A stretch of 64,000 nucleotides of DNA from Nocardiopsis alba DSM 43377 (GTDB taxonomy: Bacteria; Actinomycetota; Actinomycetes; Streptosporangiales; Streptosporangiaceae): positions 1 through 64,000 of the forward strand of contig NZ_ANAC01000021.1 in assembly GCF_000341225.1 (NCBI RefSeq), read 5' to 3'. The notes under the pieces are model-generated. The model was not told the origin of the DNA. It did not search any database and saw only the letters and a program-made list of their open reading frames with translations. Positions within the stretch are counted from its first letter, which is position 1; every line of letters starts with the position of its first letter. This document shows, in pieces, positions 34,617 to 43,427 of this stretch. The translations under genes and the position numbers were made by a program.

Positions 34617-36050
34617 CTACTCCCCCTCGGTGATGTTCTCGGTCGTCGTATCGTCGTCGGCCCCGGTCCCGCCGGCCTCAGGCTCCGCCGCCTTCTTGGA
34701 CGCGGCGGTCTTCTTCGACGCCGCCGCCCTCTTGGACGGGGAGGCCTTCTTCGAGGCCGTCCTCCCCGATCCGCTCTTCGTCGCCCGCCCGGAGGTCCGG
34801 GGCTCGCGGGTCTCCGGTTCCTCCTCGGTGGGGCCGTCGAGCGCGTCCACCGAGTCGACGGTGGCGGTCAGGCCGTCCTCGGCGAAGCGCAGGCGCAGGC
34901 TCTCCCCCACCGCGGGTTCGGTCGCCGAACGGACCACCGACCCGTCCTCCCTCTGCACGATCGCGTAACCGCGCGCCAAGGTGGTGGCCGGGGACAGGGC
35001 GTGCAGGCGGGCCTCGGTGTGCCTCAGCTCGTCGGAGGCCCGGTCCAACGAGATCGTCAGGGAGCGCCGGGCCCGGTCACGTGCCTCAAGGACCTGGTCC
35101 ATGAGCCGCTCGGTCTCCCGGACCGGATCGGCGAGCACGGGGCGCGAGCGGATTCCGGACAGCCACGTGAACTCCCGGTCCAGGCCGCCCTTGATCACCC
35201 GCCGGCCTCGATCGCGCAGTTGGCGGATGATCTCCAGCTGTTCGCCGACGTCGGGCACGACCTTCTTCGCGGCGTCGGTCGGGGTGGAGGCCCGAACGTC
35301 GGCGACGTGGTCGAGCAACGGGGTGTCCTGTTCGTGCCCGATGGCGCTCACCACGGGGGTGGCGGCCTCGGCCACGGCCCGCACGAGCGCCTCGTCGGAG
35401 AAGGGCAGCAGGTCCTCCATCGAGCCGCCGCCCCGGGCGATGACGATGACGTCGACCTCGGGGTGGGCGTCCAGTTCGCGCAGGGCGTCGATGACCTCTC
35501 GGGTGGCCCGGTCCCCCTGGACCGCGACGGGCCGTACCTCGAAACGCACGGCGGGCCAGCGGCGACGACCGTTCTCCAGCACGTCGCGTTCGGCGGCGGA
35601 GTCACGACCGCAGACCAGGCCGACGGTGTTGGGCAGGAAGGGCACGGGGCGTTTGCGCTCGGGCGCGAACAGTCCCTCGGCGGTGAGGGTACGGCGCAAC
35701 TGCTCCAGACGTGCCAGCAGCTCACCGATCCCGACGTGTCGGATCTCCCGGGCACGCAGTGAGAAGGTGCCCTTGAGCTGGTAGAAGTCGGGTTTGGCGT
35801 GGACGACGACCCGGTCTCCGGGGCCCGGGGGCGTCCCTTGTCGTCGAAGGACCGAGGTCTCGCAGAGGACCCGGACCGAGGCGTTGGCGATCGGATCGCG
35901 CAGGGTCAGGTAGCTCATCCGCCCGCGCGAGTTGAGCTCGGCGATCTGCCCTTCGACCCAGATGGCCCCCAGCCGGTCGATCCAACCACCGACCGCTTGG
36001 AGCACGGCCCTCACCGGCTGCGGCGCCTCAGCGGAACTCTCCATACCCAT
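34617..36050 (-). CDS. xseA: Exodeoxyribonuclease VII large subunit with Lys/Ala-rich tail
   Basis: 477 residues. N-terminal OB fold (VEGQIAELNSRGRMSYLTLRD at 32-52, of which the GQIAELN core is conserved), then the nuclease domain with GLVCGRDSAAERD, IARGGGSMEDLLPFSDEALV and ISAIGHEQDTPLLDHVAD-type box (VSAIGHEQDTPLLD), and a coiled-coil arm ending in ATTLARGYAIV. After residue 410 a tail of about 65 residues is added, acidic first and then repeats of ASKK/PSKR (SKKASPSKRAAASKKTAASK), similar to histone-H1-like tails. ExoVII degrades ssDNA from both ends. Start at ATG 36050 with possible -10 TAGGCT close upstream. Confidence 0.94.
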   Translation of the reverse strand: MGMESSAEAPQPVRAVLQAVGGWIDRLGAIWVEGQIAELNSRGRMSYLTLRDPIANASVRVLCETSVLRRQGTPPGPGDRVVVHAKPDFYQLKGTFSLRAREIRHVGIGELLARLEQLRRTLTAEGLFAPERKRPVPFLPNTVGLVCGRDSAAERDVLENGRRRWPAVRFEVRPVAVQGDRATREVIDALRELDAHPEVDVIVIARGGGSMEDLLPFSDEALVRAVAEAATPVVSAIGHEQDTPLLDHVADVRASTPTDAAKKVVPDVGEQLEIIRQLRDRGRRVIKGGLDREFTWLSGIRSRPVLADPVRETERLMDQVLEARDRARRSLTISLDRASDELRHTEARLHALSPATTLARGYAIVQREDGSVVRSATEPAVGESLRLRFAEDGLTATVDSVDALDGPTEEEPETREPRTSGRATKSGSGRTASKKASPSKRAAASKKTAASKKAAEPEAGGTGADDDTTTENITEGE

Positions 36051-36177
36051 GGCCCAGAGCCTAGGCCAGAGTGAGGACGGTTCAGCGGAGCGCCGTACTC
36101 CGACCGGTCGACCTTCCGGGGCCGTCGGCCGTTCCGACCTCCGTCACCGACCCGTTCGGGCTCGCCGTTCCCCCACC

Positions 36178-36219
36178 GGGCGTCGTGCGGTGGGCTTCGG
36201 CCTCCACCGCACGACGCCC
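36178..36219 (-). terminator. Terminator downstream of acidic protein gene
   Basis: GGGCGTCGTGCGGTGG and its perfect 16-base complement with a 10-base loop, 85 bases past the stop at 36305 and before xseA. Confidence 0.65.
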
Positions 36220-36304
36220 TCTCCGGCCACGCGCGGTCGGCGCGCTCCCCGCCCATGGGCGCGCTCGAGCGGGGCGAACATGAGGAAGGGCATGGACCGG
36301 AACG

Positions 36305-36961
36305 CTACTTCTCCTCGTTCTGGAGCTTGGTGATCCGGTTGTCGTACATCTTGATGAACTCGGGGCGGCCCTGGTGGGCGACCTCATAGGCGCGCAGATC
36401 GCGGACCTGCTCGATGGTGAGCTTGCGCAGGCGGGCCCTGATCGAGGGGAGCGTGAGCTCGTCGTAGGTGGGGACGGCCAGGTCCTCGGCGGCCGGGGCG
36501 GCCTCCTTGCGGACCTTCTCCAGGACCTCGTCGTCGGCGACGGTGGTGTGCGCCTCGGCGGCGGCGAGCTCCTCGGCGAGCTCACGTCCGTCTTCGGGGA
36601 GATCGGCGGTGGCCGGGGCGGCGGGCTCGTCCTTGGGCTCCTCCACCAGCGTGGCGGTCTCGGCCTCGGCGGTCTCCTCGGACGTGACCGGGGCGACGGG
36701 CTCCTCGACCGGCTTCTCCGCGACGGGGGCGGGGGTCTTCTCGACCGACTCCTCGGCGGGGGCCTTCTCCTCGGCCTTCTTCTCGGCGAGGGCCGGGGGC
36801 TTCTCCTCGGACACGGAGGGGGTGTCGACGACCTCCGGAGCCGTCTCCGTGACGGGGGTCTCGTCCTTCTTCTCCGGTTCGGCCTCGACGACCGTCTCCT
36901 TACGCCCGAAGATCCCCTTGACCAGGGACATCAGCTTCGTGGTGATAGTCGGATTCGACAT
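36305..36961 (-). CDS. Acidic low-complexity protein with conserved C-terminal helix domain
   Basis: 218 residues from ATG 36961 (CAGGAG upstream). Start MSNPTITTKLMSLVKGIFGR is amphipathic; residues 22-150 are Glu/Pro/Ala/Thr/Lys-rich and disordered. The last 50 residues, YDELTLPSIRARLRKLTIEQ through YDNRITKLQNEEK, look folded and conserved. The slot between xseA and ispH is where mycobacteria carry Rv1109c (annotated lipid-droplet-associated); the C-terminal pattern is compatible with such a family, but I cannot confirm it. Divergent from ispH. Confidence 0.6.
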   Translation of the reverse strand: MSNPTITTKLMSLVKGIFGRKETVVEAEPEKKDETPVTETAPEVVDTPSVSEEKPPALAEKKAEEKAPAEESVEKTPAPVAEKPVEEPVAPVTSEETAEAETATLVEEPKDEPAAPATADLPEDGRELAEELAAAEAHTTVADDEVLEKVRKEAAPAAEDLAVPTYDELTLPSIRARLRKLTIEQVRDLRAYEVAHQGRPEFIKMYDNRITKLQNEEK

Positions 36962-37153
36962 AGGGCGGGGGCTCCTGAAGATCTCGGCGGGTGGGCGGGC
37001 GGCGCGGCCGGCAAACCGGGCGAGGCCGAGCCGAGGGCGAACCGCCTCATAACAGATGCGATGGTGAACCAGGATAGATGAGGGGGGAACGGCACGAGCG
37101 GCGGGCATGTGAACGATTTCGCCACTTCGCGGGCCGACCGGGTACGTTCCGTT

Positions 37154-37166
37154 GTGACGACGTCAC
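37154..37166. promoter_or_regulatory. Short palindrome in the ispH divergent promoter
   Basis: GTGACG-A-CGTCAC, perfect 6-base arms, midway between the two divergent starts. May be an operator for either gene. Confidence 0.3.
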
Positions 37167-37244
37167 CTTCCCGTGCCCTCCCCGAGAGGCGGGCCCGGAT
37201 CGATGCCCTACGCCACACCCGGGTCCACGACCCATGATCGCACC

Positions 37245-37250
37245 TAGGAT
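37245..37250 (+). promoter_or_regulatory. Probable ispH -10 box
   Basis: TAGGAT, matching the actinomycete -10 consensus TAGRRT, ends six bases before ATG 37257. This would start transcription at or next to the start codon, i.e. a leaderless mRNA. No clear -35 box was seen. Confidence 0.4.
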
Positions 37251-37256
37251 GTGTTC

Positions 37257-38228
37257 ATGACTGCGATGACGACTGCCACGAACCAACGCCGTGTGCTACT
37301 CGCCAACCCCAGGGGTTACTGCGCCGGTGTCGACCGAGCGGTCATCACCGTCGAGAAGGCCCTGGAACAGTACGGCGCCCCCATCTACGTGCGCAAGCAG
37401 ATCGTGCACAACACGCACGTCGTGCGCACGCTGGAGGAGCGCGGCGCGATCTTCGTCGAGGAGACCGAGGAGGTGCCCGAGGGCGCCATCGTGGTCTTCT
37501 CCGCTCACGGCGTCTCCCCCGCCGTCCACGAGCAGGCGGAGAAGCGCAGGTTGAAGACCATCGACGCCACCTGTCCGCTGGTCACCAAGGTCCACAAGGA
37601 GGCGAAGCGCTTCGCCTCCGAGGACCGCGACATCATCCTCATCGGCCACATCGGCCACGAGGAGGTCGAGGGCACCAGCGGTGAGGCCCCCGAGCACATC
37701 CAGATCGTGGAGAGCCCGGAGGAGGTCGACAAGGTCGAGGTCCGCGACCCGAACAACGTCTCCTGGCTGTCCCAGACCACCTTGTCGGTGGACGAGACCA
37801 ACCAGACCGTGGACGCGCTCCGTGAGCGTTTCCCGAACCTGCTCGACCCGCCCAGCGACGACATCTGCTACGCCACCTCCAACCGCCAGGACGCCGTCAA
37901 GGCCATGGCCCCGGAGTGCGAGCTGGTGATCGTGGTGGGGTCCGACAACTCGTCGAACTCCGTCCGTCTGGTGGAGGTGGCCCTGGACGCCGGCGCCGAC
38001 GCGTCCTACCTGATCGACAACGCCGGCCTCATGGACGAGGCCTGGCTCGAAGGCGTCACCACCGTCGGTGTCACCAGCGGCGCCTCGGTCCCCGACATCC
38101 TGGTCCGCGAGCTGCTCGACAAGCTCGCCGGTCACGGGTACGGCACCGTCACCCCGGTGACGACCGCCGACGAGACCCTGACCTTCTCGCTGCCCAAGGA
38201 GCTGCGTCGCGACCTGCGCGCCGAGTGA
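37257..38228 (+). CDS. ispH: 4-hydroxy-3-methylbut-2-enyl diphosphate reductase
   Basis: 323 residues from ATG 37257 (GTG 37251 and ATG 37266 are alternatives). Three Fe-S cluster Cys are C22 ([13 protein letters not shown]), C106 ([12 protein letters not shown]) and C204 ([11 protein letters not shown]). Active-site segments FSAHGVSP and [12 protein letters not shown] are intact. IspH is the last enzyme of the MEP pathway and makes IPP and DMAPP. Together with the cis-isoprenyl transferase at 56190 it feeds polyprenyl carriers. Ends in an exceptionally long terminator palindrome. Confidence 0.97.
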   Translation: MTAMTTATNQRRVLLANPRGYCAGVDRAVITVEKALEQYGAPIYVRKQIVHNTHVVRTLEERGAIFVEETEEVPEGAIVVFSAHGVSPAVHEQAEKRRLKTIDATCPLVTKVHKEAKRFASEDRDIILIGHIGHEEVEGTSGEAPEHIQIVESPEEVDKVEVRDPNNVSWLSQTTLSVDETNQTVDALRERFPNLLDPPSDDICYATSNRQDAVKAMAPECELVIVVGSDNSSNSVRLVEVALDAGADASYLIDNAGLMDEAWLEGVTTVGVTSGASVPDILVRELLDKLAGHGYGTVTPVTTADETLTFSLPKELRRDLRAE

Positions 38229-38229
38229 T

Positions 38230-38293
38230 CCGCACACGTGAAAGGGGCCCCGCCGACCGGGAACGGTCGGCGGGGCCCCTTTCACGTGTGCGG
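38230..38293. terminator. 29-bp perfect inverted repeat, bidirectional terminator
   Basis: 29-base perfect arms (38230-38258 and 38265-38293) with a 6-base loop GGGAAC. It fills almost the whole 72-base gap between the convergent ispH and DUF4245 genes, beginning one base past the ispH stop. Confidence 0.85.
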
Positions 38294-38300
38294 AGGCGGT

Positions 38301-38870
38301 TCAGGCGTCGTCCTCGGACTCGTCGGCCCCGGAGTCCTCGTCCTCGGGAACGGGGAAGCTCTCCAGGTGTTCGGCGAGGATCGCGAACTCGTCCACGGAG
38401 GTGCTGCCGGAGATCACCAGGGTCCGCTCGTCGTCGCTCAGGACGAGGGCGCCCCAGTCGTCGGAGTCCAGGTGCTCCCATTCCTGATCACCGACCATGA
38501 CGGTGCCCACCGGCTCGGCGTCCTTGGCCCGGCTCTCGACCACCGTGTCGCGGTCGGCGTCGCTCTGGGTCAGCATCGCGTGGCTGTCCCGGGGGGTGGC
38601 GAACCCGATGCTCCACTCGACGGGGCCCGTCGTGTCCAGCGTGGAACTGGTGGGGATCCACCCTTCCGGAAGCTCGTCGGAGGGCGCCGTCACCGGATAG
38701 TCGGCCGCCTGTCGCAGCACTTCGATGTCCGGGCGGTAGTCCACGGTGGGGATGTTCTCACCCGAGCGCGCGGAGACCACGAACGACATGACCAGCAGGA
38801 TGCCGACCACGACCCCGAGGGAGATGGCGTAGTTCTTGAAAGTGGCGTTGGCCCGGCTGTACTCACTCAT
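38301..38870 (-). CDS. DUF4245 membrane-anchored protein
   Basis: 189 residues from ATG 38870 (no strong ribosome site). One membrane helix near 14-36 (NYAISLGVVVGILLVMSFVV), then an external domain with TVDYRPDIEVLRQAADYPV, LPEGWIPTSSTL and WSIGFATP, the DUF4245 core, ending in an acidic tail. The family is widespread next to glpX/xseA in actinobacteria; its function is unknown. It is downstream of a TetR gene on the same strand, 221 bases apart. Confidence 0.85.
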   Translation of the reverse strand: MSEYSRANATFKNYAISLGVVVGILLVMSFVVSARSGENIPTVDYRPDIEVLRQAADYPVTAPSDELPEGWIPTSSTLDTTGPVEWSIGFATPRDSHAMLTQSDADRDTVVESRAKDAEPVGTVMVGDQEWEHLDSDDWGALVLSDDERTLVISGSTSVDEFAILAEHLESFPVPEDEDSGADESEDDA

Positions 38871-39091
38871 GACATGACCAGCTTGCCGCAGGTCCGGGGC
38901 CACTTCGACCCGGGGTCGGGTTAGTCGGCGTTCGCCGAGGCCCCGATCGTGTCCCGATCCGTGTCCGTTCGCCCGGTGAACGGGCGGTGGCGGGGCGGGG
39001 ACGACCTCGTGAGCTCTTCGGTGTGACACCTCTCCCACCGGCCGCGCCCGCCGGGCGGAGGATCCCGGCGGGTCGGGGGAGCCGTCGTCGC

Positions 39092-39712
39092 TCAGTCGCC
39101 GTCGGGGCGCCGTCGCGATTCCAGAAGGCTCAGCAGTCCGGTGATGTCGTCGGCGAGCTCGTGGGCGTCCTGGTCGTCGCGGCGCACCACCTCGGCGACG
39201 GCCAGCAGCATCGAACCGCTGACCACGATCAGGAGCGCCTCGTCGACCGGTTCGTCCGCCTTGCGGAAGAGCGCCACGTTGCGGTCGGTCCACTGGGTGA
39301 GCCGGTCCCGCAACTGGTGGTCGAACCCGGGAGGCCCGTCTCCACTAAAGAAGAGGCGGGCGGTGTCCCGTTCCTCGATGCATCCGAGCAGATAGGCGTG
39401 GGCCGCGATGTTCATCAGCCGTGTGGGATCGCTCTCACCCCGGGCCCTGGCGTCCTTGACCGCCTGGTGGGTGCGTTCCTGCTGGCGTTGCTGGAACTCC
39501 TCGTACAGGGCGAGGTAGAGATCCGCCTTACCCGTGAAGTGGTGGTAGAGACTGCCCACGCTGGCCCCGGCGAGCGAGACGACCTCGCTCACCCCGGCCT
39601 TCGCGAACCCCACCGTACGGAACACTTGGGCCGCCGCCCGCAGCAGGGCACTGCGGGTGGCCGCACCACGCGGGGACACCCGCGCGGGCTTGTCCGTCTT
39701 GTCCACTGTCAC
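39092..39712 (-). CDS. TetR/AcrR-family regulator
   Basis: 206 residues from GTG 39712, where AGGAG lies seven bases upstream; a second GTG is two codons later. HTH segment RSALLRAAAQVFRTVGFAKA, GVSEVVSLAGASVGSLYHHF and TGKADLYLALYEEF is classical TetR_N. The ligand domain resembles TetR_C proteins with HAYLLGCIEERDTARLFF. Divergent from glpX with a 165-base gap; regulation of glpX is possible but no palindrome was found there. Confidence 0.85.
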   Translation of the reverse strand: MTVDKTDKPARVSPRGAATRSALLRAAAQVFRTVGFAKAGVSEVVSLAGASVGSLYHHFTGKADLYLALYEEFQQRQQERTHQAVKDARARGESDPTRLMNIAAHAYLLGCIEERDTARLFFSGDGPPGFDHQLRDRLTQWTDRNVALFRKADEPVDEALLIVVSGSMLLAVAEVVRRDDQDAHELADDITGLLSLLESRRRPDGD

Positions 39713-39877
39713 GCCCTCACTCCTGTCCGAGTTCCCGCCAGCGTAGACCGTCCCGCCCCGTCCGGAGCCGATCGTCCTCGTTCCGACGCGGCCCACCCGT
39801 GACGACCGCAGGTCACTTGGGGTGACTACCCTAAGACGTGAACCCCACCCTGTTCCCTGACGGAAGGTGTCACGTCC

Positions 39878-40903
39878 ATGTCGCAGTCCAGTAGCCCGTC
39901 CGCGCAGCAGTCGGCGCCCGACCGTAACCTCGCGCTGGAACTGGTCCGCGTCACCGAGACCGCCGCGCTCGCCGCGGCCCGCTGGGTCGGCAAGGGCGAC
40001 AAGATCGGCGCGGACGGCGCCGCGGTGCGCGGTATGCGCCACATGATCAGCACCGTGTCGATGAACGGCACCGTGGTGATCGGCGAGGGCGAGAAGGACA
40101 ACGCCCCCATGCTCTACAACGGCGAGCTCGTCGGTGACGGCGGCGGCCACGACTGGGACGTCGCGGTCGACCCGATCGACGGCACCACCCTGACCGCCAT
40201 GGGCATGCCCAACGCCATCGCCGTCATCGCGATGAGCCCGCGCAACACCATGTTCGACCCGTCCGCGGTGTTCTACATGGAGAAGCTGGCCACCGGCCCC
40301 GAGGCCGCCGACGTGGTGGACATCGCCGCTCCGGTCGCCGACAACATCCAGGCCGTGGCCCGCGCCAAGGGCAAGTCGCCCCAGGACGTCACGGTCGTCA
40401 TCCTGGACCGGCCCCGCCACAAGCAGCTCGTGCAGGACGTGCGGGACGCGGGCGCCCGGATCAAGTTCATCAGCGACGGCGACGTGGCCGGAGCGATCAT
40501 GGCGGCCCGGCCCAACACCGGTGTGGACCTGATGCTGGGCATCGGCGGCACGCCCGAGGGCATCATCACGGCCTGTGCGATGAAGTGTCTGGGCGGCGTC
40601 ATCCAGGGTCGCCTGTGGCCCAAGGACGACGAGGAGCGCCGCAAGGCCATCGAGGCCGGTCACGACCTGGACCGTGTGCTCTACACCGACGACCTGGTCT
40701 CCTCGGACGACGTGTTCTTCGCGGCGACGGGCATCACGGAGGGCGAGCTGGTGGGCGGTGTCCGCTACGAGTCCACCGGGGTCATCACCGACTCCCTGGT
40801 CATGCGGGGCCGCAGCGGCACCGTGCGCCAGGTCCGCAGCGAGCACCGTCTGAGCAAGCTGTCCGCCTACAGCGGGGTCGACCTCACCTCCGCTCCGGAG
40901 TAG
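39878..40903 (+). CDS. glpX: Class II fructose-1,6-bisphosphatase
   Basis: 341 residues. [18 protein letters not shown] and [16 protein letters not shown] are the metal- and phosphate-binding motifs of Glp[20 protein letters not shown] is the C-terminal signature. It hydrolyses fructose-1,6-bisphosphate to fructose-6-phosphate, the main gluconeogenic FBPase of actinobacteria, which usually lack class I. The first 15 residues are a Ser/Gln-rich extension. Terminator hairpin follows. Confidence 0.96.
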   Translation: MSQSSSPSAQQSAPDRNLALELVRVTETAALAAARWVGKGDKIGADGAAVRGMRHMISTVSMNGTVVIGEGEKDNAPMLYNGELVGDGGGHDWDVAVDPIDGTTLTAMGMPNAIAVIAMSPRNTMFDPSAVFYMEKLATGPEAADVVDIAAPVADNIQAVARAKGKSPQDVTVVILDRPRHKQLVQDVRDAGARIKFISDGDVAGAIMAARPNTGVDLMLGIGGTPEGIITACAMKCLGGVIQGRLWPKDDEERRKAIEAGHDLDRVLYTDDLVSSDDVFFAATGITEGELVGGVRYESTGVITDSLVMRGRSGTVRQVRSEHRLSKLSAYSGVDLTSAPE

Positions 40904-40925
40904 GACCCGCCTCTCCCGCGCGTCC

Positions 40926-40978
40926 GGCCACCGGTGTCCGTAGCCCCTCGACCAGGGGCCACGGACGTACCGGTGGCC
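40926..40978 (+). terminator. Terminator downstream of glpX
   Basis: Imperfect long hairpin: outer arms GGCCACCGGT/ACCGGTGGCC and inner GCCCCT/AGGGGC, with TCCGT/ACGGA pairing between. Confidence 0.6.
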
Positions 40979-41103
40979 TCTTCGTTCTCAGGCCTCCTAC
41001 GGCTCACATGTCGGATTCGGAACCTCTCGTGCCCCGCCGGCGTCACACAGGTCACCGGCCGAGCCGCCGGCCGTCTGTCTCGAACACCCGCGTCGGAGGT
41101 CCG

Positions 41104-42888
41104 ATGTCCTACCCTGATCCCCCGCAGCAGCCCCAGTGGCAGCCGCCGCAGCAACCCGGGCAGGCGTACCCTCCGCCTCAGGGCCCCGCCGGAGGGGCCC
41201 CGCAGCACCCCGGGTTCGCCGCTCCCCAGGGGCCCGGTCCCTACGCCGGTGGCCCGGGTACGCCCATGGGGCCGGGCGGTCCCGGCGCCCCCATGGGTCC
41301 CGGTGGCCCGGGTGCCCCCATGGGTCCCGGTGGCCCGGGTGCCCCCATGGGTCCCGGTGGTCCCGGGGCTCCGATGGGTCCCGGTCAGCCTCCCTACGGC
41401 GGTCACTTCCAGGGAGCACCGGTTCCGCCCCCCGAAGGCGGTGGTCGTCGTCGCAAGTGGCTGATCCCCACGGCGGCGGGCGTGGCCGTGGTCCTGATGG
41501 GCGGCACCGTCTGGGCCGCCATGTCCCTGGCCGACTTCAAGGGCCCCCAGCCCGAGTCGGTCCTTCCGGGGAACTCGGCCGCGTTCGCCAAGGTCGACCT
41601 CGACATCAACGGCTCCCAGGCCGTCGACCTGCTGCGCTTCGTCGACAAGCTCCCGGACGAGATCTCCGACGAGATCGGTGAGTTCGACGAGGACGACACC
41701 GAGAGCCCCTTCGCCGAGCTGTTCTCCGACACCTACGACCTGGATCAGGCCTCGGTCGAGGAGTGGATCGGTCGGAAGGCGGGTGTGGCGGCCTGGAACA
41801 CCGATGACACGAACGCCGGGGACTCCGACGGGATGGCCTTCGCCATCGCTCTGGGGGTGGAGGACACCGGCGCGGCCGACGCGCAGTTCAACGAGCTTCG
41901 GGAGAGCCACGACGTCCATCACCGCCTGGTCGACGACTTCGTGGTCTTCACCGACTCCGAGGCCGCGCTCGCCGACTACGACGAGCAGATGTCGATCAAC
42001 GGCGACCTGGAGAGCGACGAGACCTTCAAGGGTGACGTGGACACCACCCCCAAGGGCAGCATCGCCCTGGCCTGGGCCGACCTGGGCGCCATGCCGGACA
42101 GCGCGGACCTCGGCAACGAGCTGGCCCCCGAGCTCGGCTCCGACGCCTCGGTGAGCGGCCGGATGACGGCCTCCTTCCGTGTCGACAACGACTACCTCGA
42201 AGCCCGGATGGACGTGCTCGGGCTGGAGGTCGAGGGCGCCGACACCGATTGGCTGGCCGTCGGCTCCGGTGGAAGCCTGGAGGCGATGAGCGGTCTGCCC
42301 GGCGGCTCCGTCATGGCCTTCGGTGGCAGCGGGCTGGACGAGATGTTGAGCCTGGCCTGGGAGAACGACGAGTTCCCCGGTCTGGACGGGGACGAGCTCC
42401 GGGAGATGGAGTCGGACATGGCCTCCGTCGGGGCTCCGCTGCCGGACGGGTTCACCAGCCTGCTCGGCACCTCCTCGGCCTTCGGCGTGGCCGACCTCGA
42501 CATGAACTCCCTGATCGGTTCGTACGGTTCCTCGGAGCCCTCGTTCATCTTCCGGGCCGTGGGCGCCGACGAGGACGTCTGGAACGAGCTCCTCGGCGAC
42601 GTCTCCAGCCCGTACTCGACCGCCCCGACCGTGGGGTCCGACGGTGACGCGGTGACGCTCAGCAACGGGAGCATCGGCGGGGGCACCCTGGCCGAGGACC
42701 AGGTCTTCCAGCAGACGATGGCCGGTATGGACGACGCCGTGATCGCGGGCTTCGTGGACCTGCGACAGCTCACGAGCGGCCAGGTCTCGGCCCCCGATCA
42801 GTGGGGGGCCGTGGGCATGGGGATGACCGTCGCCGACGGTGGCGAGCACATCATGGTCGAACTGCGGTGGGCGCCCAGCGGGGGCTGA
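41104..42888 (+). CDS. DUF3352-like secreted/membrane-anchored protein with Pro-Gly repeats
   Basis: 594 residues from ATG 41104, with GGAGG six bases upstream. Residues 1-125 are cytoplasmic, Pro/Gln/Gly-rich, with a nine-residue repeat GPGGPGAPM about four to five times. One membrane helix at about 118-140 ([20 protein letters not shown]). The external region of about 450 residues starts [19 protein letters not shown] and ends with [11 protein letters not shown], typical of the DUF3352 family. Function unknown; cell-envelope location inferred. It is followed by a 36-bp perfect palindrome. Confidence 0.8.
   Translation: MSYPDPPQQPQWQPPQQPGQAYPPPQGPAGGAPQHPGFAAPQGPGPYAGGPGTPMGPGGPGAPMGPGGPGAPMGPGGPGAPMGPGGPGAPMGPGQPPYGGHFQGAPVPPPEGGGRRRKWLIPTAAGVAVVLMGGTVWAAMSLADFKGPQPESVLPGNSAAFAKVDLDINGSQAVDLLRFVDKLPDEISDEIGEFDEDDTESPFAELFSDTYDLDQASVEEWIGRKAGVAAWNTDDTNAGDSDGMAFAIALGVEDTGAADAQFNELRESHDVHHRLVDDFVVFTDSEAALADYDEQMSINGDLESDETFKGDVDTTPKGSIALAWADLGAMPDSADLGNELAPELGSDASVSGRMTASFRVDNDYLEARMDVLGLEVEGADTDWLAVGSGGSLEAMSGLPGGSVMAFGGSGLDEMLSLAWENDEFPGLDGDELREMESDMASVGAPLPDGFTSLLGTSSAFGVADLDMNSLIGSYGSSEPSFIFRAVGADEDVWNELLGDVSSPYSTAPTVGSDGDAVTLSNGSIGGGTLAEDQVFQQTMAGMDDAVIAGFVDLRQLTSGQVSAPDQWGAVGMGMTVADGGEHIMVELRWAPSGG
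41248..41385 (+). repeat. 27-bp tandem coding repeat (GPGGPGAPM units)
   Basis: Five tandem 27-base units in frame. Units two and three are identical at DNA level except for one base (GGTGCCCCCATGGGTCCC pattern), indicating slippage or recent expansion. Confidence 0.9.
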
Positions 42889-42906
42889 CCGGCGTAAGGG
42901 TTCGCA

Positions 42907-42942
42907 CGGCGGCGCGGAAGGGGGCCCCCTTCCGCGCCGCCG
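42907..42942. terminator. 36-bp perfect palindrome after DUF3352 gene
   Basis: 18-base arms CGGCGGCGCGGAAGGGGG and complement without a separate loop, 18 bases past the stop codon. Confidence 0.65.
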
Positions 42943-43364
42943 TCGTCGTGGGGGCCGTCCGGTGGGCGGCCCCTCGTCCTTTTCGAAGCGCGCGGGACCG
43001 CTCCGCCCTCGTTCGTCCTTTTCCATGAAAATCGCCCTCGCGCATGACAAAGGAACGAGGCTTCACGACAAAAGGCGATAACGCTTTCCGGGAGCCTCGG
43101 AGCATAAAGCGGACACGGAGGGTGAAGACGTTTTCTCATGGATCGGTCCTGTTCGGCAGGGTGATCCACCATCAACCGAAAACAAACCTTACTGTTGCCT
43201 GGATCACTCGTCAACCCCGCAGGCCACGGCCTTTTATTCCAGGAAACCTTCCCTTTCACCAACATCTCTGTAATAGTCACCACCCATACCTTTCGGGCGG
43301 GCTGGAACCCCCGTGGGCCCCGTGCCACCGGGCTGCCCGAAAGGTCGTCCCTCCAGCCCGGACG

Positions 43365-43391
43365 ACCGCGCGGGTTCGCGACCCGCGCGGT
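43365..43391 (+). other. Leader hairpin upstream of LPMO
   Basis: ACCGCGCGGGT-TCGCG-ACCCGCGCGGT, perfect 11-base arms, 36 bases before the start codon. A second hairpin GGTCGTCC/GGACGACC lies just upstream (43343-43367, overlapping). Could attenuate or stabilise the message. Confidence 0.45.
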
Positions 43392-43427
43392 GCCCCCGCT
43401 TGTCCATGACTTGAGGAGAACCCCCTG

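Larger units (their letters stand above)
42889..43427. other. 539-base gap upstream of LPMO gene
   Basis: Contains the terminator at 42907-42942, a strikingly AT-richer stretch at 43050-43280 and a leader hairpin at 43365-43391. I searched by eye for DasR (ACTGGTCTAGACC-like) and CebR sites and saw none. Confidence 0.45.

Noticed and set aside
41248-41385. Regular 27-bp repeats resembling a CRISPR array
   Set aside because: No spacers; units are contiguous and in frame, coding a Pro-Gly repeat.
42889-43427. DasR or CebR sites upstream of the LPMO
   Set aside because: No sequence close to the known 16-bp dre or the CebR palindrome was seen.
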